A stretch of DNA of 64,000 nucleotides from Bin16 sp965206315. GTDB lineage: Bacteria > Chloroflexota > Dehalococcoidia > Lucifugimonadales > Australimonadaceae. Every line of letters starts with the position of its first letter. Positions within the stretch are counted from its first letter, which is position 1. A program made the translations under genes and the position numbers. The DNA is taken from assembly GCA_965206315.1 (NCBI GenBank), contig OZ242210.1, positions 434,001 to 498,000 on the forward strand, given 5' to 3'. The notes under the pieces are model-generated. The model worked only from the letters and a program-made list of their open reading frames with translations. It was not told the origin of the DNA and did not search any database. Shown piece after piece: positions 50,161 to 59,131 of the stretch.

Positions 50161-50253
50161 GTCGTTCCTGCGCAGGCCCGCGCTTTAGCGCGCAACCTCG
50201 CAGCCCACCTCTCCCTCTGGGAGAGGTCGACGCGCTTGCGCGGCGGGTGAGGG
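50161..50253. repeat. composite intergenic repeat
   Basis: Two blocks: 50161-50195 shares GTCGTTCCTGCGNAGGC with 2513-2533, and 50206-50253 repeats the palindromic segment seen at 33795-33843. Both form short stems (CGCGCT/AGCGCG and CTCTCC/GGGAGAG). It fills the gap before the GNAT gene. Confidence 0.55.
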
Positions 50254-50274
50254 TATCAGGAGACGCAGACCACA

Positions 50275-50673
50275 ATGCCTATCACCTACTCCACCGACGA
50301 TATGCCCGGCGCGGCCGAGGTGGCCGACCTCCTGCGGGCCGGAGGCTTCAACAGGCCCCTCGACGACCTCACCCGCGTCGAACGCATGCTCCGCAACGCC
50401 GACGTCATCGTCACCGCGCGCGACGGCGATGCGCTCGTCGGCATCGTGCGCGGCCTCGCCGACTACGCGGTCTACGCGCTCGTAACGGAGCTGGCCGTAG
50501 CCGCGCCCTACAAGCGCATGGGCATCGGGCGTGAACTGCTGCGCCGCTTCCGTGAACAGGCAAGCGAGGAGTGCACCATCATCCTCCACTCGAGCGAGGA
50601 GGGTCACTCCTTCTACGGCCACCTCGGCTGGGACAACCTTACCCGCTCCTGGCGCCTCCCCCGGTCGCGATAG
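50275..50673 (+). CDS. GNAT family N-acetyltransferase
   Basis: A 132-residue GNAT. The acetyl-CoA loop is in VTELAVAAPYKRMGIGRELLRRFREQA, and the end reads CTIILHSSEEGHSFYGHLGWDNLTRSWRLPR, the typical strand-6 bulge. The start ATG follows GGAG. It is between the amidohydrolase operon and the convergent MFS gene. The acceptor is unknown. Confidence 0.84.
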   Translation: MPITYSTDDMPGAAEVADLLRAGGFNRPLDDLTRVERMLRNADVIVTARDGDALVGIVRGLADYAVYALVTELAVAAPYKRMGIGRELLRRFREQASEECTIILHSSEEGHSFYGHLGWDNLTRSWRLPRSR

Positions 50674-50677
50674 GCTC

Positions 50678-51937
50678 CTACCGCATCGACCGCAGCGTGC
50701 GCGAGAAGACCATCTCCCACAGGCCGTAGGCCACGATGACGCCGCCCGTCGCCCCCAGCGCGACGCGGCCGCCGAACAGCTCCGCCAGCCCCGTAATGCC
50801 CAGGATCGCCAGCGGCATCAGCCCGCCCATCATCGCGTTCAGCGCCTGCACGCGCCCGCGCATCTCCGGCTCCGAGTAGGTCTGCAACATGGCGAGGTGC
50901 ACGACGATCCGCCCGGAGTGCCCCATCCCTGCGGGCAGCATGAGCAGCAGCGAAAGCACGTACCAGCTCGACGCCGCGAACGCCACGACGCCCGCTCCGA
51001 ACAACGTGAAGAAGCCCACCAGCAGCAGGCCCTTCCGCTGGAAATCGCCCAGCGACGCGGCGGTGGTCGAGCCGAGCAGCGACCCCAGGCCGTAGAAGGT
51101 GAACAGCAGGCCAACGCCGTCCGCCTCTATCTGCAGGAAGTCCTGGGCCAAGGGCAACAGGTTCTGGAACGGCTGCCCGAACACGGTGACGACGAACCCA
51201 ACCAGCAACAGGGTGCGGATCACCGGGGTCTGCCACACGTAGCGGAAGCCCTCCAATGTAGAGCCGCTGCGGCTCCGCCGCCGCGCGGTTCCTACACCTC
51301 GCACGGGCGTGAGGAAGAGCAGGCCCAACGCCAGGACGTAGAGCACGACCACGAGCAGGTAGGCCCACTCCGGGCCCGCCCGCGCGAAGATGATCCCCGC
51401 CACCAGCGGCAGCAGCGTCCGGGTCGCGTTATGGGACATCGTGTGCAGGCCGGTGGCGTTCAGCAGCAGCCGCTCGTCCACGAGACCGCCGATGATGGCG
51501 CGGCGCGTCGGCGTGATGAAGGTCATCACGGTGCCCTGGAAGACGCCGATGACCATGACGTGCCACCACTCCAGCACGTCCAGCACGACGCCGATCGCCG
51601 TGATGCCGGCGAAGGCGGCCATGAGCCCCGCGGCCACGATGAGGATGTTCCGCATGGAGACCCGGTCCGCAAGCGCGCCCGCGAACGGCGACAGCACGAG
51701 CGACGGCACGTTGTTCGCCGCGAGGACAACGCCCAGCACGATGGGCGCGCGGTCGGCGAGGTCGAATGCCAGGATGGGGCGCGCCAGCATCGTCGCCTGC
51801 ATCGCGCCCAGGAAGAACACCATCGCGACGAAGTAGTTGCGGTACGCGGGTACCGCGAGCGCGTCGAACGTCCGCGGCCAGCGGCGGCGCCCCGCCCGCT
51901 CCGCGCTCTGCGTGGGCTGCTGCGGTCCCTCGGCCAT
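50678..51937 (-). CDS. MFS transporter
   Basis: A 419-residue protein of about twelve helices. Motif A is GALADRVSMRNILIVAAG, and the N-terminus RRWPRTFDALAVPAYRNYFVAMVFFLGAMQATMLARPILAFDL resembles the EntS-like MFS_3 exporters, so it is a cousin of the gene at 30233. It converges on the GNAT gene. The substrate cannot be named. Confidence 0.86.
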   Translation of the reverse strand: MAEGPQQPTQSAERAGRRRWPRTFDALAVPAYRNYFVAMVFFLGAMQATMLARPILAFDLADRAPIVLGVVLAANNVPSLVLSPFAGALADRVSMRNILIVAAGLMAAFAGITAIGVVLDVLEWWHVMVIGVFQGTVMTFITPTRRAIIGGLVDERLLLNATGLHTMSHNATRTLLPLVAGIIFARAGPEWAYLLVVVLYVLALGLLFLTPVRGVGTARRRSRSGSTLEGFRYVWQTPVIRTLLLVGFVVTVFGQPFQNLLPLAQDFLQIEADGVGLLFTFYGLGSLLGSTTAASLGDFQRKGLLLVGFFTLFGAGVVAFAASSWYVLSLLLMLPAGMGHSGRIVVHLAMLQTYSEPEMRGRVQALNAMMGGLMPLAILGITGLAELFGGRVALGATGGVIVAYGLWEMVFSRTLRSMR

Positions 51938-52021
51938 GGCGCGATGCTACCTCCGCGCGCCGCCCTTTGTCACAGCGGCCGGGCGATTCCCCGCGCAAGG
52001 TCGCGGCGGCGCTAGCGGCGG

Positions 52022-52576
52022 TCAGCGTCGCGGTGGGAGCTGGTCGTCGCCAGCGATCACGTCGATGTCGAAGGCGTTGTTGAAGGCGGCTACGTAGCGG
52101 TAGAGCCCGATGGTAGCGACCATAAGGATGAGCCACCGTTGGCCGTGTCTCGCCATCAGCGAGTCGAACAGCGCCGGCTCCACCCGGTTCGTCCGGCAGA
52201 GCTGGCGGCAGAGTTCGATGACGTCACGCTCGTCGTCGTCCAGATGGCTGCCGTCGGCGCCGGTGCGGGCGACCTCTATGGCGGAGTCACGTAGACCCGC
52301 GGCACGGGCGGTCGAGACATGGACCGACCACTGATAGGGGGCGTCGTCCTCGTATGCAACGGCGAGGATGGCGAGCTCGTGCAGCGCGGGGCTGACCACG
52401 CTGTCGTCGTGCGTATGCCGGAGGTTCGCCAGGAAGCCCGAGGCAAGGCCGGGGCTGTGGAGCATGACCGCGAACGGCCCGCGGACGCGTCCGCGCTGGG
52501 CAAGGACAGCATCCCACTCGTGTTGTCGCTCCGGTGGGAGCTGGGTCTTGTCGGTGATGGGATCGATGCGTGTCAT
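52022..52576 (-). CDS. carboxymuconolactone decarboxylase-like protein
   Basis: A 184-residue helical protein of the CMD/AhpD family: LPPERQHEWDAVLAQRGRVRGPFAVMLHSPGLASGFLANLRH, and LHELAILAVAYEDDAPYQWSVHVSTARAAGL, the core helix with His. It has no CxxC pair in that helix, so an AhpD peroxidase role is unlikely and a CMD-like or unknown reaction is better. ATG at 52576 fits the family start. It is divergent from the amidohydrolase-hydroxylase genes that follow. Confidence 0.78.
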   Translation of the reverse strand: MTRIDPITDKTQLPPERQHEWDAVLAQRGRVRGPFAVMLHSPGLASGFLANLRHTHDDSVVSPALHELAILAVAYEDDAPYQWSVHVSTARAAGLRDSAIEVARTGADGSHLDDDERDVIELCRQLCRTNRVEPALFDSLMARHGQRWLILMVATIGLYRYVAAFNNAFDIDVIAGDDQLPPRR

Positions 52577-52724
52577 GGCTCTCTCCGGATGGGTGCGTCT
52601 CGGAGTGAAGGATATCGTCCGGCGAGGACTGTACACAGCCGGGCGCCCGGCTTATGCTCGCGCCGGTGGACGTGGGTTGGGACGTGCCGAGTGCCGAGCC
52701 GGAGTCCGGGAAGGAACTGAGTCT

Positions 52725-53804
52725 ATGGCTGTGATCGATGCCGACACGCACGTGGACGAATGCGAAGAGACCTGGCGCTACATGCCTCCCGAAGACGCGC
52801 GCTACAGGCCGGTGACGGTCGTTCCCACTGAGGACATGGGCGACGGCGCTCCCGCCCCAGGCTACACGAGGCACTGGCTCATCGGCAGCAACCTGTCGAT
52901 ACGCCGCATCCGCGACGACCGGCGCACCGGCACGACCATCGACGCCCGCGAGCTGCGGAACGTCGAGACCCGCCTGCAGCACATGGACGAGATGGGCGTG
53001 GACGTCCACGTCATGTACCCCACGATGTTCCTCACCTACCTGACCAGCGACCCGCATGCCCAGACCGCCATCTGCAAGAGCTACAACCGCTGGATGGCCG
53101 ACCGGTCTGTCGAGAGCAACGGGCGGCTCCGGTGGGTGGCGGTGCTGCCGATGCTGGACATCGAGGCCGCCGTGGACGAGATGCGCTGGGCGAGCGAGCA
53201 CGGCGCCTGCGGCGTCTTCAAGCTGGCAACGGAGATGGGCAGGCGCGTGACCGACCCCTACTTCTTCCCCGTGTACCAGGAGGCCAATGACCTCGATCTT
53301 GCGCTCTGCATGCACACCGGCTCGGGCGACCCGCCCCACGGCAGCAGCGCTCCGCTCCTCGGCGACGGGGTCACCGGCACCAACGTCATCGACGCGTTCC
53401 ACGCCATCGTCTTCTCCGGCCTCGCCTTCAGGTTCCCCCGGTTGCGGTTCGGCTTCATCGAGGCGGGCTCGTCCTGGGTCCCGTTCGTGGTCGACAGGCT
53501 CTACGCCCGCCGGGAGCGCATGGCGTGGGCGTACCGGTCGTTCACCTACACGGACGACCTGAGCGACCTCTTCCACGAGCACCGGCTCTACGTGACCTGC
53601 CAGTCGCAGGAGGACATCCCGTACCTTCTCAAGTTCGGGACCGAAGACCACCTGATGATCGGCACCGACTACTCGCACGCGGACCTGTCGGCTGAGATCG
53701 GCGCCATAGACATCCTGCGGCGCAGGGCCGACGAGGGCGAGTTCAGCCAGACCGCGAAGCGGAAGATCCTGGAGGACAATCCAAAGACCTTCTACGGTCT
53801 GTGA
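52725..53804 (+). CDS. amidohydrolase family 2 protein
   Basis: A 359-residue Amidohydro_2 protein. The N-terminal DADTHVDECEETW strand, LCMHTGSGDPPH, and IGTDYSHADL near the C-terminus give metal and catalytic residues. ATG at 52725 has AAGGA upstream and the motif begins at once. It is 18 bases upstream of the second molybdo-hydroxylase gene, so the two are likely cotranscribed and act on related substrates. It resembles the other amidohydrolases of this window only in family motifs. Confidence 0.85.
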   Translation: MAVIDADTHVDECEETWRYMPPEDARYRPVTVVPTEDMGDGAPAPGYTRHWLIGSNLSIRRIRDDRRTGTTIDARELRNVETRLQHMDEMGVDVHVMYPTMFLTYLTSDPHAQTAICKSYNRWMADRSVESNGRLRWVAVLPMLDIEAAVDEMRWASEHGACGVFKLATEMGRRVTDPYFFPVYQEANDLDLALCMHTGSGDPPHGSSAPLLGDGVTGTNVIDAFHAIVFSGLAFRFPRLRFGFIEAGSSWVPFVVDRLYARRERMAWAYRSFTYTDDLSDLFHEHRLYVTCQSQEDIPYLLKFGTEDHLMIGTDYSHADLSAEIGAIDILRRRADEGEFSQTAKRKILEDNPKTFYGL

Positions 53805-53822
53805 CACGCTAGAATCCCCTCC

Positions 53823-56147
53823 ATGACTACGACAACGCACGACACGAGCACCCCCTACACCGGACAATCCATCCTGCGATTCGAGGACGACCGCCTCCTG
53901 CGCGGCGACGGGACGTACATCGCCGACATGACGCTGGACGGCATGGCGCACGCGGCCATCGTCCGCAGTCCGCACGCCCACGCCCGCATCGAACGCATCG
54001 ATGCAAGCGAGGCGCTGACGATGCCCGGCGTGCTCGCCGTCATCACGGCGGACGACGTCGAGGACGGCGCGGTGCTTGAGAGCGTCGGCAGGCCGGGGCT
54101 GCAGATCAACCCGGGCGGCGCGCACCCCATCCTCGCGCTGGGGCGGGCGCTTTATGCTGGACAGCCGGTCGCAGCCGTCGCCGCGGAGACCGCCGCGCAG
54201 GCCGCCGACGCCGCCGCCCGCGTGGAGGTCGCCTACGAGCCGCTGGAGGCGATCAACGACCTGCAACGAGCGGCGGAAGGCGGCTACCCCACTCTTCACC
54301 CTGAGATCGGGTCGAACGTTGGAGCGTTGCAGCGCACGGGCTCGGGCGACGTGGACGGCGCGTTCGCAGCCGCCGACCGGGTCGTCTCCGGCTCGTTCGT
54401 CATCCCGCGACTTGCGCCGATGCCGATGGAGGGGCGCGGCTGCATCGCCAGGTTCGAGGCGAACGGCGACCTGCTGTTCTGGTCGTCCAACCAGTCGCCG
54501 CACGACACGGCCCACCACATCGAGGAGGCGATCACGCTGCCGGGCCACGTGCGCGTCATCACGCCGGACGTGGGCGGCGGCTTCGGCCACAAGCATCACG
54601 TCTACCCGGAGGAGGTCGCGGCCATCCTCCTCGCGATGCGGCTCCGGCGCCCGGTGAAGTGGGTGGAGGAGCGGAGCGAGAACATCCACTCGTCCCACGC
54701 GCGCGGGCTGGAGGCGCACGTCGATGCAGCGGTCACGAACGAGGGCCTCGTCCTCGCGATCAGGGCGCGCTTCCTGTCGGACCTCGGCGCCTACTGGATC
54801 AGCGGCGCGTTCACGTCGCCGGACAACGCGGCGAAGCGCTTCGCAGGCCCGTACCACATTCCCGCCTACGACGGCGACCAGGTCTGCCTCATAACAAACC
54901 GCCCGCCCATCACCTCGTACCGGGGCGCGGGGCAGCCGGAGGCCACCTTCTGCATGGAGCGCATGCTCGACCTCATCGGCGACGAGCTCGATATCGACCC
55001 CGTTGACCTGCGCCGCCGCAACCTCATACCGCCCGACCAGTTCCCGTACACCACGGCGTCCGGCACGCCGTACGTGGACGGCGATTTCGAGCCCGTGCTC
55101 GACCGGGCGCTCGAGGTTGCGGGGTACGGCGCGCTGGTGGCCCGTCGCGACCGCGAGCGGCAGGAAGGGCGCACCGTGGGTCTCGGCATCGCGCTCTCGA
55201 CCAAGGGCTCCGGCGGCACGGGCGGCGACGCCGCGCGCTCCAGCGCCGCAGCGGTCGAGGTCGGTGCGGATGGCCACGTCCGGCTCACGACGGACATCTC
55301 GCCGCACGGTCAGGGCAACGCAACAACGTTCATGCAGATCACGGCGGACGCGCTCGGCGTGACGCCGGGTGACGTGACCGTCCTCCACGGTGACACGGAT
55401 GGCATCGAGCCGTTCGGCCCCGGCGCGGGCACCTACGCGAGCCGGGGTCTCGTTATCGGCGGGCACGCGGTCCACCAGACGGCGCTGCAGGCGCGCGACA
55501 AGCTGGTCGACGCGGCGTCCCACCTGCTCGAAACGCCCGCGGACGACGTGACGCTCGAAGGCGGCGCGGCGGTGTCGCGCTCGGATTCGTCGCGCTCGGT
55601 GCCGCTCGGCAGGCTCGCCGGCATGGCGGGAGAAGGCGACGGCGGCTTCCGGCACTACTCGACCTACACGCTGCCGCCGGGGAGTTTCGCGTTCGCCACG
55701 CACATCGCGTACGTCGAGATAGACCCGGACTGCGGCGACGTCCGCGTGCGCGACTTCGTCGCCGTGCACGACGTCGGGAACCTCATCAACCCAGTCATCG
55801 TTGAGGGGCAGATACACGGCGGCGTGGTGCAGGGGTTCGGCGAGGCGATGTGCGAGGCCGTCTCCTACGCCGACGACGGGCGCCCGCGCGAGTGGTCGTT
55901 CATGGACTACGCGATGCCGCTCGCGGAGGACCTGCCGCACATGGTCGTCGAGACGCACGCGACGGAGGCGAAGAACGGCGCGATGGGTGTGCGCGGCATC
56001 GGCGAGATGCCGTCGTGCGCGAGCCCCGCGGCGCTCGCCAACGCCGTCCACGACGCGCTGCGCCAGGTCGGCGCGCCGATGGTGGACATCCCGTTCACGG
56101 CGGAGCGCGTCTGGCGCGCCACGCGTCAGGCGTCGCGGCAGGGGTAG
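53823..56147 (+). CDS. xanthine dehydrogenase family, molybdopterin-binding subunit
   Basis: A 774-residue molybdo-hydroxylase large subunit. It has GYTxQ-like STPYTGQSILRFEDDRLLRGDGTYIADMTLDG at the start, VGGGFGHKHHVYPEEVAAILLAMRLRRPVKW and TSYRGAGQPEATFCMERMLD as Moco contacts, and GVRGIGEMPSCASPAALANAVHDAL with the catalytic Glu at the end. As with the gene at 31498, no FAD or iron-sulfur subunit is adjacent. It follows the amidohydrolase. Substrate unknown. Confidence 0.88.
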   Translation: MTTTTHDTSTPYTGQSILRFEDDRLLRGDGTYIADMTLDGMAHAAIVRSPHAHARIERIDASEALTMPGVLAVITADDVEDGAVLESVGRPGLQINPGGAHPILALGRALYAGQPVAAVAAETAAQAADAAARVEVAYEPLEAINDLQRAAEGGYPTLHPEIGSNVGALQRTGSGDVDGAFAAADRVVSGSFVIPRLAPMPMEGRGCIARFEANGDLLFWSSNQSPHDTAHHIEEAITLPGHVRVITPDVGGGFGHKHHVYPEEVAAILLAMRLRRPVKWVEERSENIHSSHARGLEAHVDAAVTNEGLVLAIRARFLSDLGAYWISGAFTSPDNAAKRFAGPYHIPAYDGDQVCLITNRPPITSYRGAGQPEATFCMERMLDLIGDELDIDPVDLRRRNLIPPDQFPYTTASGTPYVDGDFEPVLDRALEVAGYGALVARRDRERQEGRTVGLGIALSTKGSGGTGGDAARSSAAAVEVGADGHVRLTTDISPHGQGNATTFMQITADALGVTPGDVTVLHGDTDGIEPFGPGAGTYASRGLVIGGHAVHQTALQARDKLVDAASHLLETPADDVTLEGGAAVSRSDSSRSVPLGRLAGMAGEGDGGFRHYSTYTLPPGSFAFATHIAYVEIDPDCGDVRVRDFVAVHDVGNLINPVIVEGQIHGGVVQGFGEAMCEAVSYADDGRPREWSFMDYAMPLAEDLPHMVVETHATEAKNGAMGVRGIGEMPSCASPAALANAVHDALRQVGAPMVDIPFTAERVWRATRQASRQG

Positions 56148-56248
56148 GAGGAACGCACGGCGCTGTCGCGCCCGCCGTTACCCCGAACCGGCGCGTATCG
56201 GCCATCGTAAGGGTTGCAATCCACGCGGAAGGGGAACACTATAGGGTC

Positions 56249-57157
56249 ATGAGAGTCGGCGAATTCGAACTACACGAACCCCTGCCCGAGTTGCGGTCGC
56301 CGCACATCATCGCGTCGCTCACACCCTGGATCGACGCAGGCAGCGTCGGCTCGCTCAGCATCGAGCGGCTGGAGCGCTACATGCGCGCCCGCGACCTCGG
56401 CTCGCTCGCGAAGCCGGGGCATTTCTTCGACTTCACCCGCTACCGCCCTGTCGTCTACTTCGAGGACGGAAAGCGCAAGATGCGTGTCCCGAACGCCGAC
56501 CTCCGCTGGGCCACCGGCCTCGGCAGCCACGACTTCATCTTCCTCCATATGCTGGAGCCGCACTCCAACGCCGAGGAGTACATCGACGCGCTGGTAGAGG
56601 TCATCTCCCACCTGAATGTGGACCGCTTCTGCCGGATCGGCGCGATGTACGACGCCGTCCCGCACACGCGCCCGCTCCTCGTCATGGGAACGCTCAACGG
56701 CCAGCCTATCGAGGACGTGGAAGGCATCGAGGGCAACCGGCGCAGGCCGTACCAGGGCCCTACCTCCATCATGAACATGGTCGGCGACCGCATCAGCGAG
56801 AGCGGGGTCGACAACATGATGCTCATGTGCCGTCTCCCCCACTACGTGGAGCTCGAGGCCGACTTCGCAGGGCGCACGAAGATGCTCCAGGTGCTCTCCA
56901 CGCTCTACGGCTTCCCCGCCGAGTACGCCGCCAGCCAGCGCGACACGCAGCAGTACGCGCGCGTTACCGCCGAGATGCAGCGCAACGCCCAGGTGAAGTC
57001 GCTCGTCGAACGGCTGGAGTCGGACTACGACGCCCGTCGCGGCAGGCGCGAGCAGCAGCGGCAGTCCGAGGAGAAGAAGGAGCTTCCACCGCTCCCGCCC
57101 TCTGTCGAGGAGTTCCTCGGCAAGCTGACCGGCCCCGGCGAAGAAGAGAGCAGCTAG
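56249..57157 (+). CDS. PAC2 family protein
   Basis: A 302-residue protein matching the PAC2 (proteasome assembly chaperone 2-like) family: ELRSPHIIASLTPWIDAGSVGSLSIERLERYM at the start and HDFIFLHMLEPHSNAEEYIDALVEVISHLNVDRFCRIGAMYDAVPHTRPLLVMG in the middle. The C-terminal 50 residues are charged and Glu/Arg-rich and probably disordered. Bacterial PAC2 proteins have no settled function. ATG at 56249 follows AAGGGG and a TATAGG that could be a -10 box. The gene follows the hydroxylase after 100 bases. Confidence 0.8.
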   Translation: MRVGEFELHEPLPELRSPHIIASLTPWIDAGSVGSLSIERLERYMRARDLGSLAKPGHFFDFTRYRPVVYFEDGKRKMRVPNADLRWATGLGSHDFIFLHMLEPHSNAEEYIDALVEVISHLNVDRFCRIGAMYDAVPHTRPLLVMGTLNGQPIEDVEGIEGNRRRPYQGPTSIMNMVGDRISESGVDNMMLMCRLPHYVELEADFAGRTKMLQVLSTLYGFPAEYAASQRDTQQYARVTAEMQRNAQVKSLVERLESDYDARRGRREQQRQSEEKKELPPLPPSVEEFLGKLTGPGEEESS

Positions 57158-57161
57158 CCCC

Positions 57162-58430
57162 TTGGAGCAGCCGCTCCCCGGTCAGGCGCGCGGTTCGTCA
57201 GGCCCCTATTACGGTTGGGTCATCGTTGCCGCCCTCAGTGTGGCCGGGGGCTTCAGCATGTTCGTGGGCATCGGCAACTTCGGCATCTTCGTCGCCCCCA
57301 TGAGCGAAGACCTCAGCCTCAGCAAGAGCGCCTTCGGCTGGGCGCTGTCTGCCCGCCTCTTCGGTTTTGCCGTGTCCGGTCCGTTCATCGGGCGCCTCAT
57401 CGACCGCCATGGTTCTCGCGTGCCGCTCGCCGCGGCGGGGCTGATGTTGGGCGGCAGCGCCGCGGCGATGAGCCTGATCGACGCGGGTTGGCAGATGATC
57501 GGCCTCGCGCTGTTCAGCGGGATGATGGGTTTCTGGGGCAGCAGCACGCTCTTCCTCACCATCCCCATCGCCAAGTGGTTCGTCCGCAAGCGCGGGCGGG
57601 CGATGTCCCTCTTCTTCCCCGGCATACCGCTCGGCATCGGCATCGCCAGCCCGCTCACCCAGATGCTCATCGACGCAGTGGGGTGGCGCGACGCCTGGCT
57701 CGTCCTCGGGGCAGCCGGCGGGCTCTCCATCGCCGCGATATCCCTGGTGTTCATCCGCAGCCAGCCGTCCGATCTGGGTCTGCTGCCAGACGGTGAAGCC
57801 GCCCCGCTGCGAGCGAACGAGCGCGCGCAGGCGGAGCGCCGGCTCGAGTACCCGTGGACAGTGCGGGAGGCGATGAGCACCGGGGCGTTCTGGCGCATCA
57901 GTATGGCCTTCGGGCTCCTGATGGCCGCCATGGGCACACTCGGCGTCTTCTGGGTGGCGTTCCTCCTGTCGCTGCACGTCTCGACGCAGGCAGCCGCGCT
58001 GACGTTCTCCGCCCAGGCGTTCACACAGGTCGGTGCGTCCATCCTCGTCGCGCCGTGGGTAGACCGGGTCCAACCCCGCTACATGGCGATGGCCGGGTTC
58101 ACGAGCGTAGCGGCGTCCATGCTCGTCGCTTTCGTCGCCACGACGGCATGGCACGGGTTCGCGGCGGCCGTGCTCGCGGGCATCGGCCTTGGCGCGGGGA
58201 TGCTCATGCAGACGCACATCTGGCCTGCCTACTACGGGCGCGACCACATCGGGGCGATACGCGGCGCAGCGACTCCGCTCACCCTCGTGATGACCGGCAT
58301 CGGCACGCCTGCTCTCGGGATGGTGTTCGACGCCACGAGCTTCGCCACAGGCTGGCTCGCCGCGGCGGCTGGGCTGTTCGTGGGGTTCATGCTGCTGGCG
58401 CTGTCGCCGAAGCCGCCGCCGCCGCGGTAG
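57162..58430 (+). CDS. MFS transporter (related to the 38691/40001 pair)
   Basis: A 422-residue MFS carrier. It starts PYYGWVIVAALSVAGGFSMFVGIGNFGIFVAPMSEDLSLSKSAFGWA, has motif A as GRLIDRHGSRVPLAAAG and the central loop RSQPSDLGLLPDG, like the tandem pair in the middle of the window. TTG at 57162 is the only start near; it lies four bases after the PAC2 stop, so it is probably coupled. Organic acid transport is inferred from family. Confidence 0.86.
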   Translation: MEQPLPGQARGSSGPYYGWVIVAALSVAGGFSMFVGIGNFGIFVAPMSEDLSLSKSAFGWALSARLFGFAVSGPFIGRLIDRHGSRVPLAAAGLMLGGSAAAMSLIDAGWQMIGLALFSGMMGFWGSSTLFLTIPIAKWFVRKRGRAMSLFFPGIPLGIGIASPLTQMLIDAVGWRDAWLVLGAAGGLSIAAISLVFIRSQPSDLGLLPDGEAAPLRANERAQAERRLEYPWTVREAMSTGAFWRISMAFGLLMAAMGTLGVFWVAFLLSLHVSTQAAALTFSAQAFTQVGASILVAPWVDRVQPRYMAMAGFTSVAASMLVAFVATTAWHGFAAAVLAGIGLGAGMLMQTHIWPAYYGRDHIGAIRGAATPLTLVMTGIGTPALGMVFDATSFATGWLAAAAGLFVGFMLLALSPKPPPPR

Positions 58431-58534
58431 GAGTGACGAGGAGACGCGATCCCGCCGTCATCCTCACCCGAGCTGAAGCGCGGGAACGATGAGTGGGGCT
58501 AGGAACGAGGAGGATGGCGCCCCGTTCATACTGG

Positions 58535-58774
58535 TCACCCAGCCTCAGTTTCCAGAGGCACGGTTGAAGGCGCTACCGGTTCGATGCCGAGCTCCGCACA
58601 TCCCTGCAGGTAGACGTCGATGGAGATGCGGAACTCTCTCTTGATTCCCTCGACGTCGGTCGCCTCCGCATTGGCAACGGGATACGGGCCACTGTTAATC
58701 ACCCTGGCGTGAAGAACTTCAGCCTCCTGGTCGTACACGACCTCGCCGATGTAACCCTTGTACTCCAGCATCAT
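58535..58774 (-). CDS. hicB: HicB family antitoxin
   Basis: A 79-residue HicB-like protein: MLEYKGYIGEVVYDQEAEVLHARVINSGPYPVANAEATDVEGIKREFRISIDVYLQGCAELG, with the strand-strand-helix of the antitoxin and FRISIDVYL as the counting helix. It follows the HicA gene at 58771, with an ATGA overlap, in the normal toxin-antitoxin order. The subtype differs from the pair at 44753. Confidence 0.8.
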   Translation of the reverse strand: MMLEYKGYIGEVVYDQEAEVLHARVINSGPYPVANAEATDVEGIKREFRISIDVYLQGCAELGIEPVAPSTVPLETEAG

Positions 58775-59064
58775 CTGCCTTCCACACGCTCGATGAACCT
58801 GGCGATGTCCCGCACTGTGTCACGCCTTATCTCAGGCCGAGGGTGGGGCCTGTGGACGACGATAGCGTCAGCTCCCTTGACCAGTTGCACCCTGGAACCT
58901 GCCCGTTCAATGATGGTCACTCCCAGCGCCGCCAACAAGGACTCGACCTCCTGCCACCTGATGTCCGCAGGCGTTGACTCCGCCTGCATCCGTTCCAGTG
59001 TCCTCCGGTGCCTCCTGCGCAGGTTGCCGTGTTCACCGTTCACGCTCGCGGTTCCCGCCGCCAT
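58771..59064 (-). CDS. hicA: HicA family toxin
   Basis: A 97-residue HicA-type mRNA interferase. The sequence RRRHRRTLERMQAESTPADIRWQEVESLLAALGVTIIERAGSRVQLVKGADAIVVHRPHPRPEIRRDTVRDIARFIERV follows the subfamily in which GSRV and HRPHP replace the GSH of shorter HicAs. The ATG at 59064 is uncertain, because a GTG at 59079 is nearer the ribosome site GGAGG. It is followed by hicB. Good module call. Confidence 0.83.
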   Translation of the reverse strand: MAAGTASVNGEHGNLRRRHRRTLERMQAESTPADIRWQEVESLLAALGVTIIERAGSRVQLVKGADAIVVHRPHPRPEIRRDTVRDIARFIERVEGR

Positions 59065-59098
59065 TGTATCCGATGGCACCTCCGTCTCACAGGCGGCG

Positions 59099-59124
59099 CC
59101 GTTCCTGCGAGGGCAGGAATGACG
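59099..59124. repeat. short intergenic repeat
   Basis: CGTTCCTGCGAGGGCAGGAA is related to the copies at 2513 and 50161 and can form a stem CCTGC/GCAGG. It lies between the sarcosine-oxidase-like gene and hicA. Confidence 0.4.
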
Positions 59125-59131
59125 AACAGGG

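Noticed and set aside
52287..56051. A 1254-residue minus-strand open frame
   Set aside because: It is the antisense shadow of the amidohydrolase and molybdo-hydroxylase genes; composition is typical of a shadow frame.
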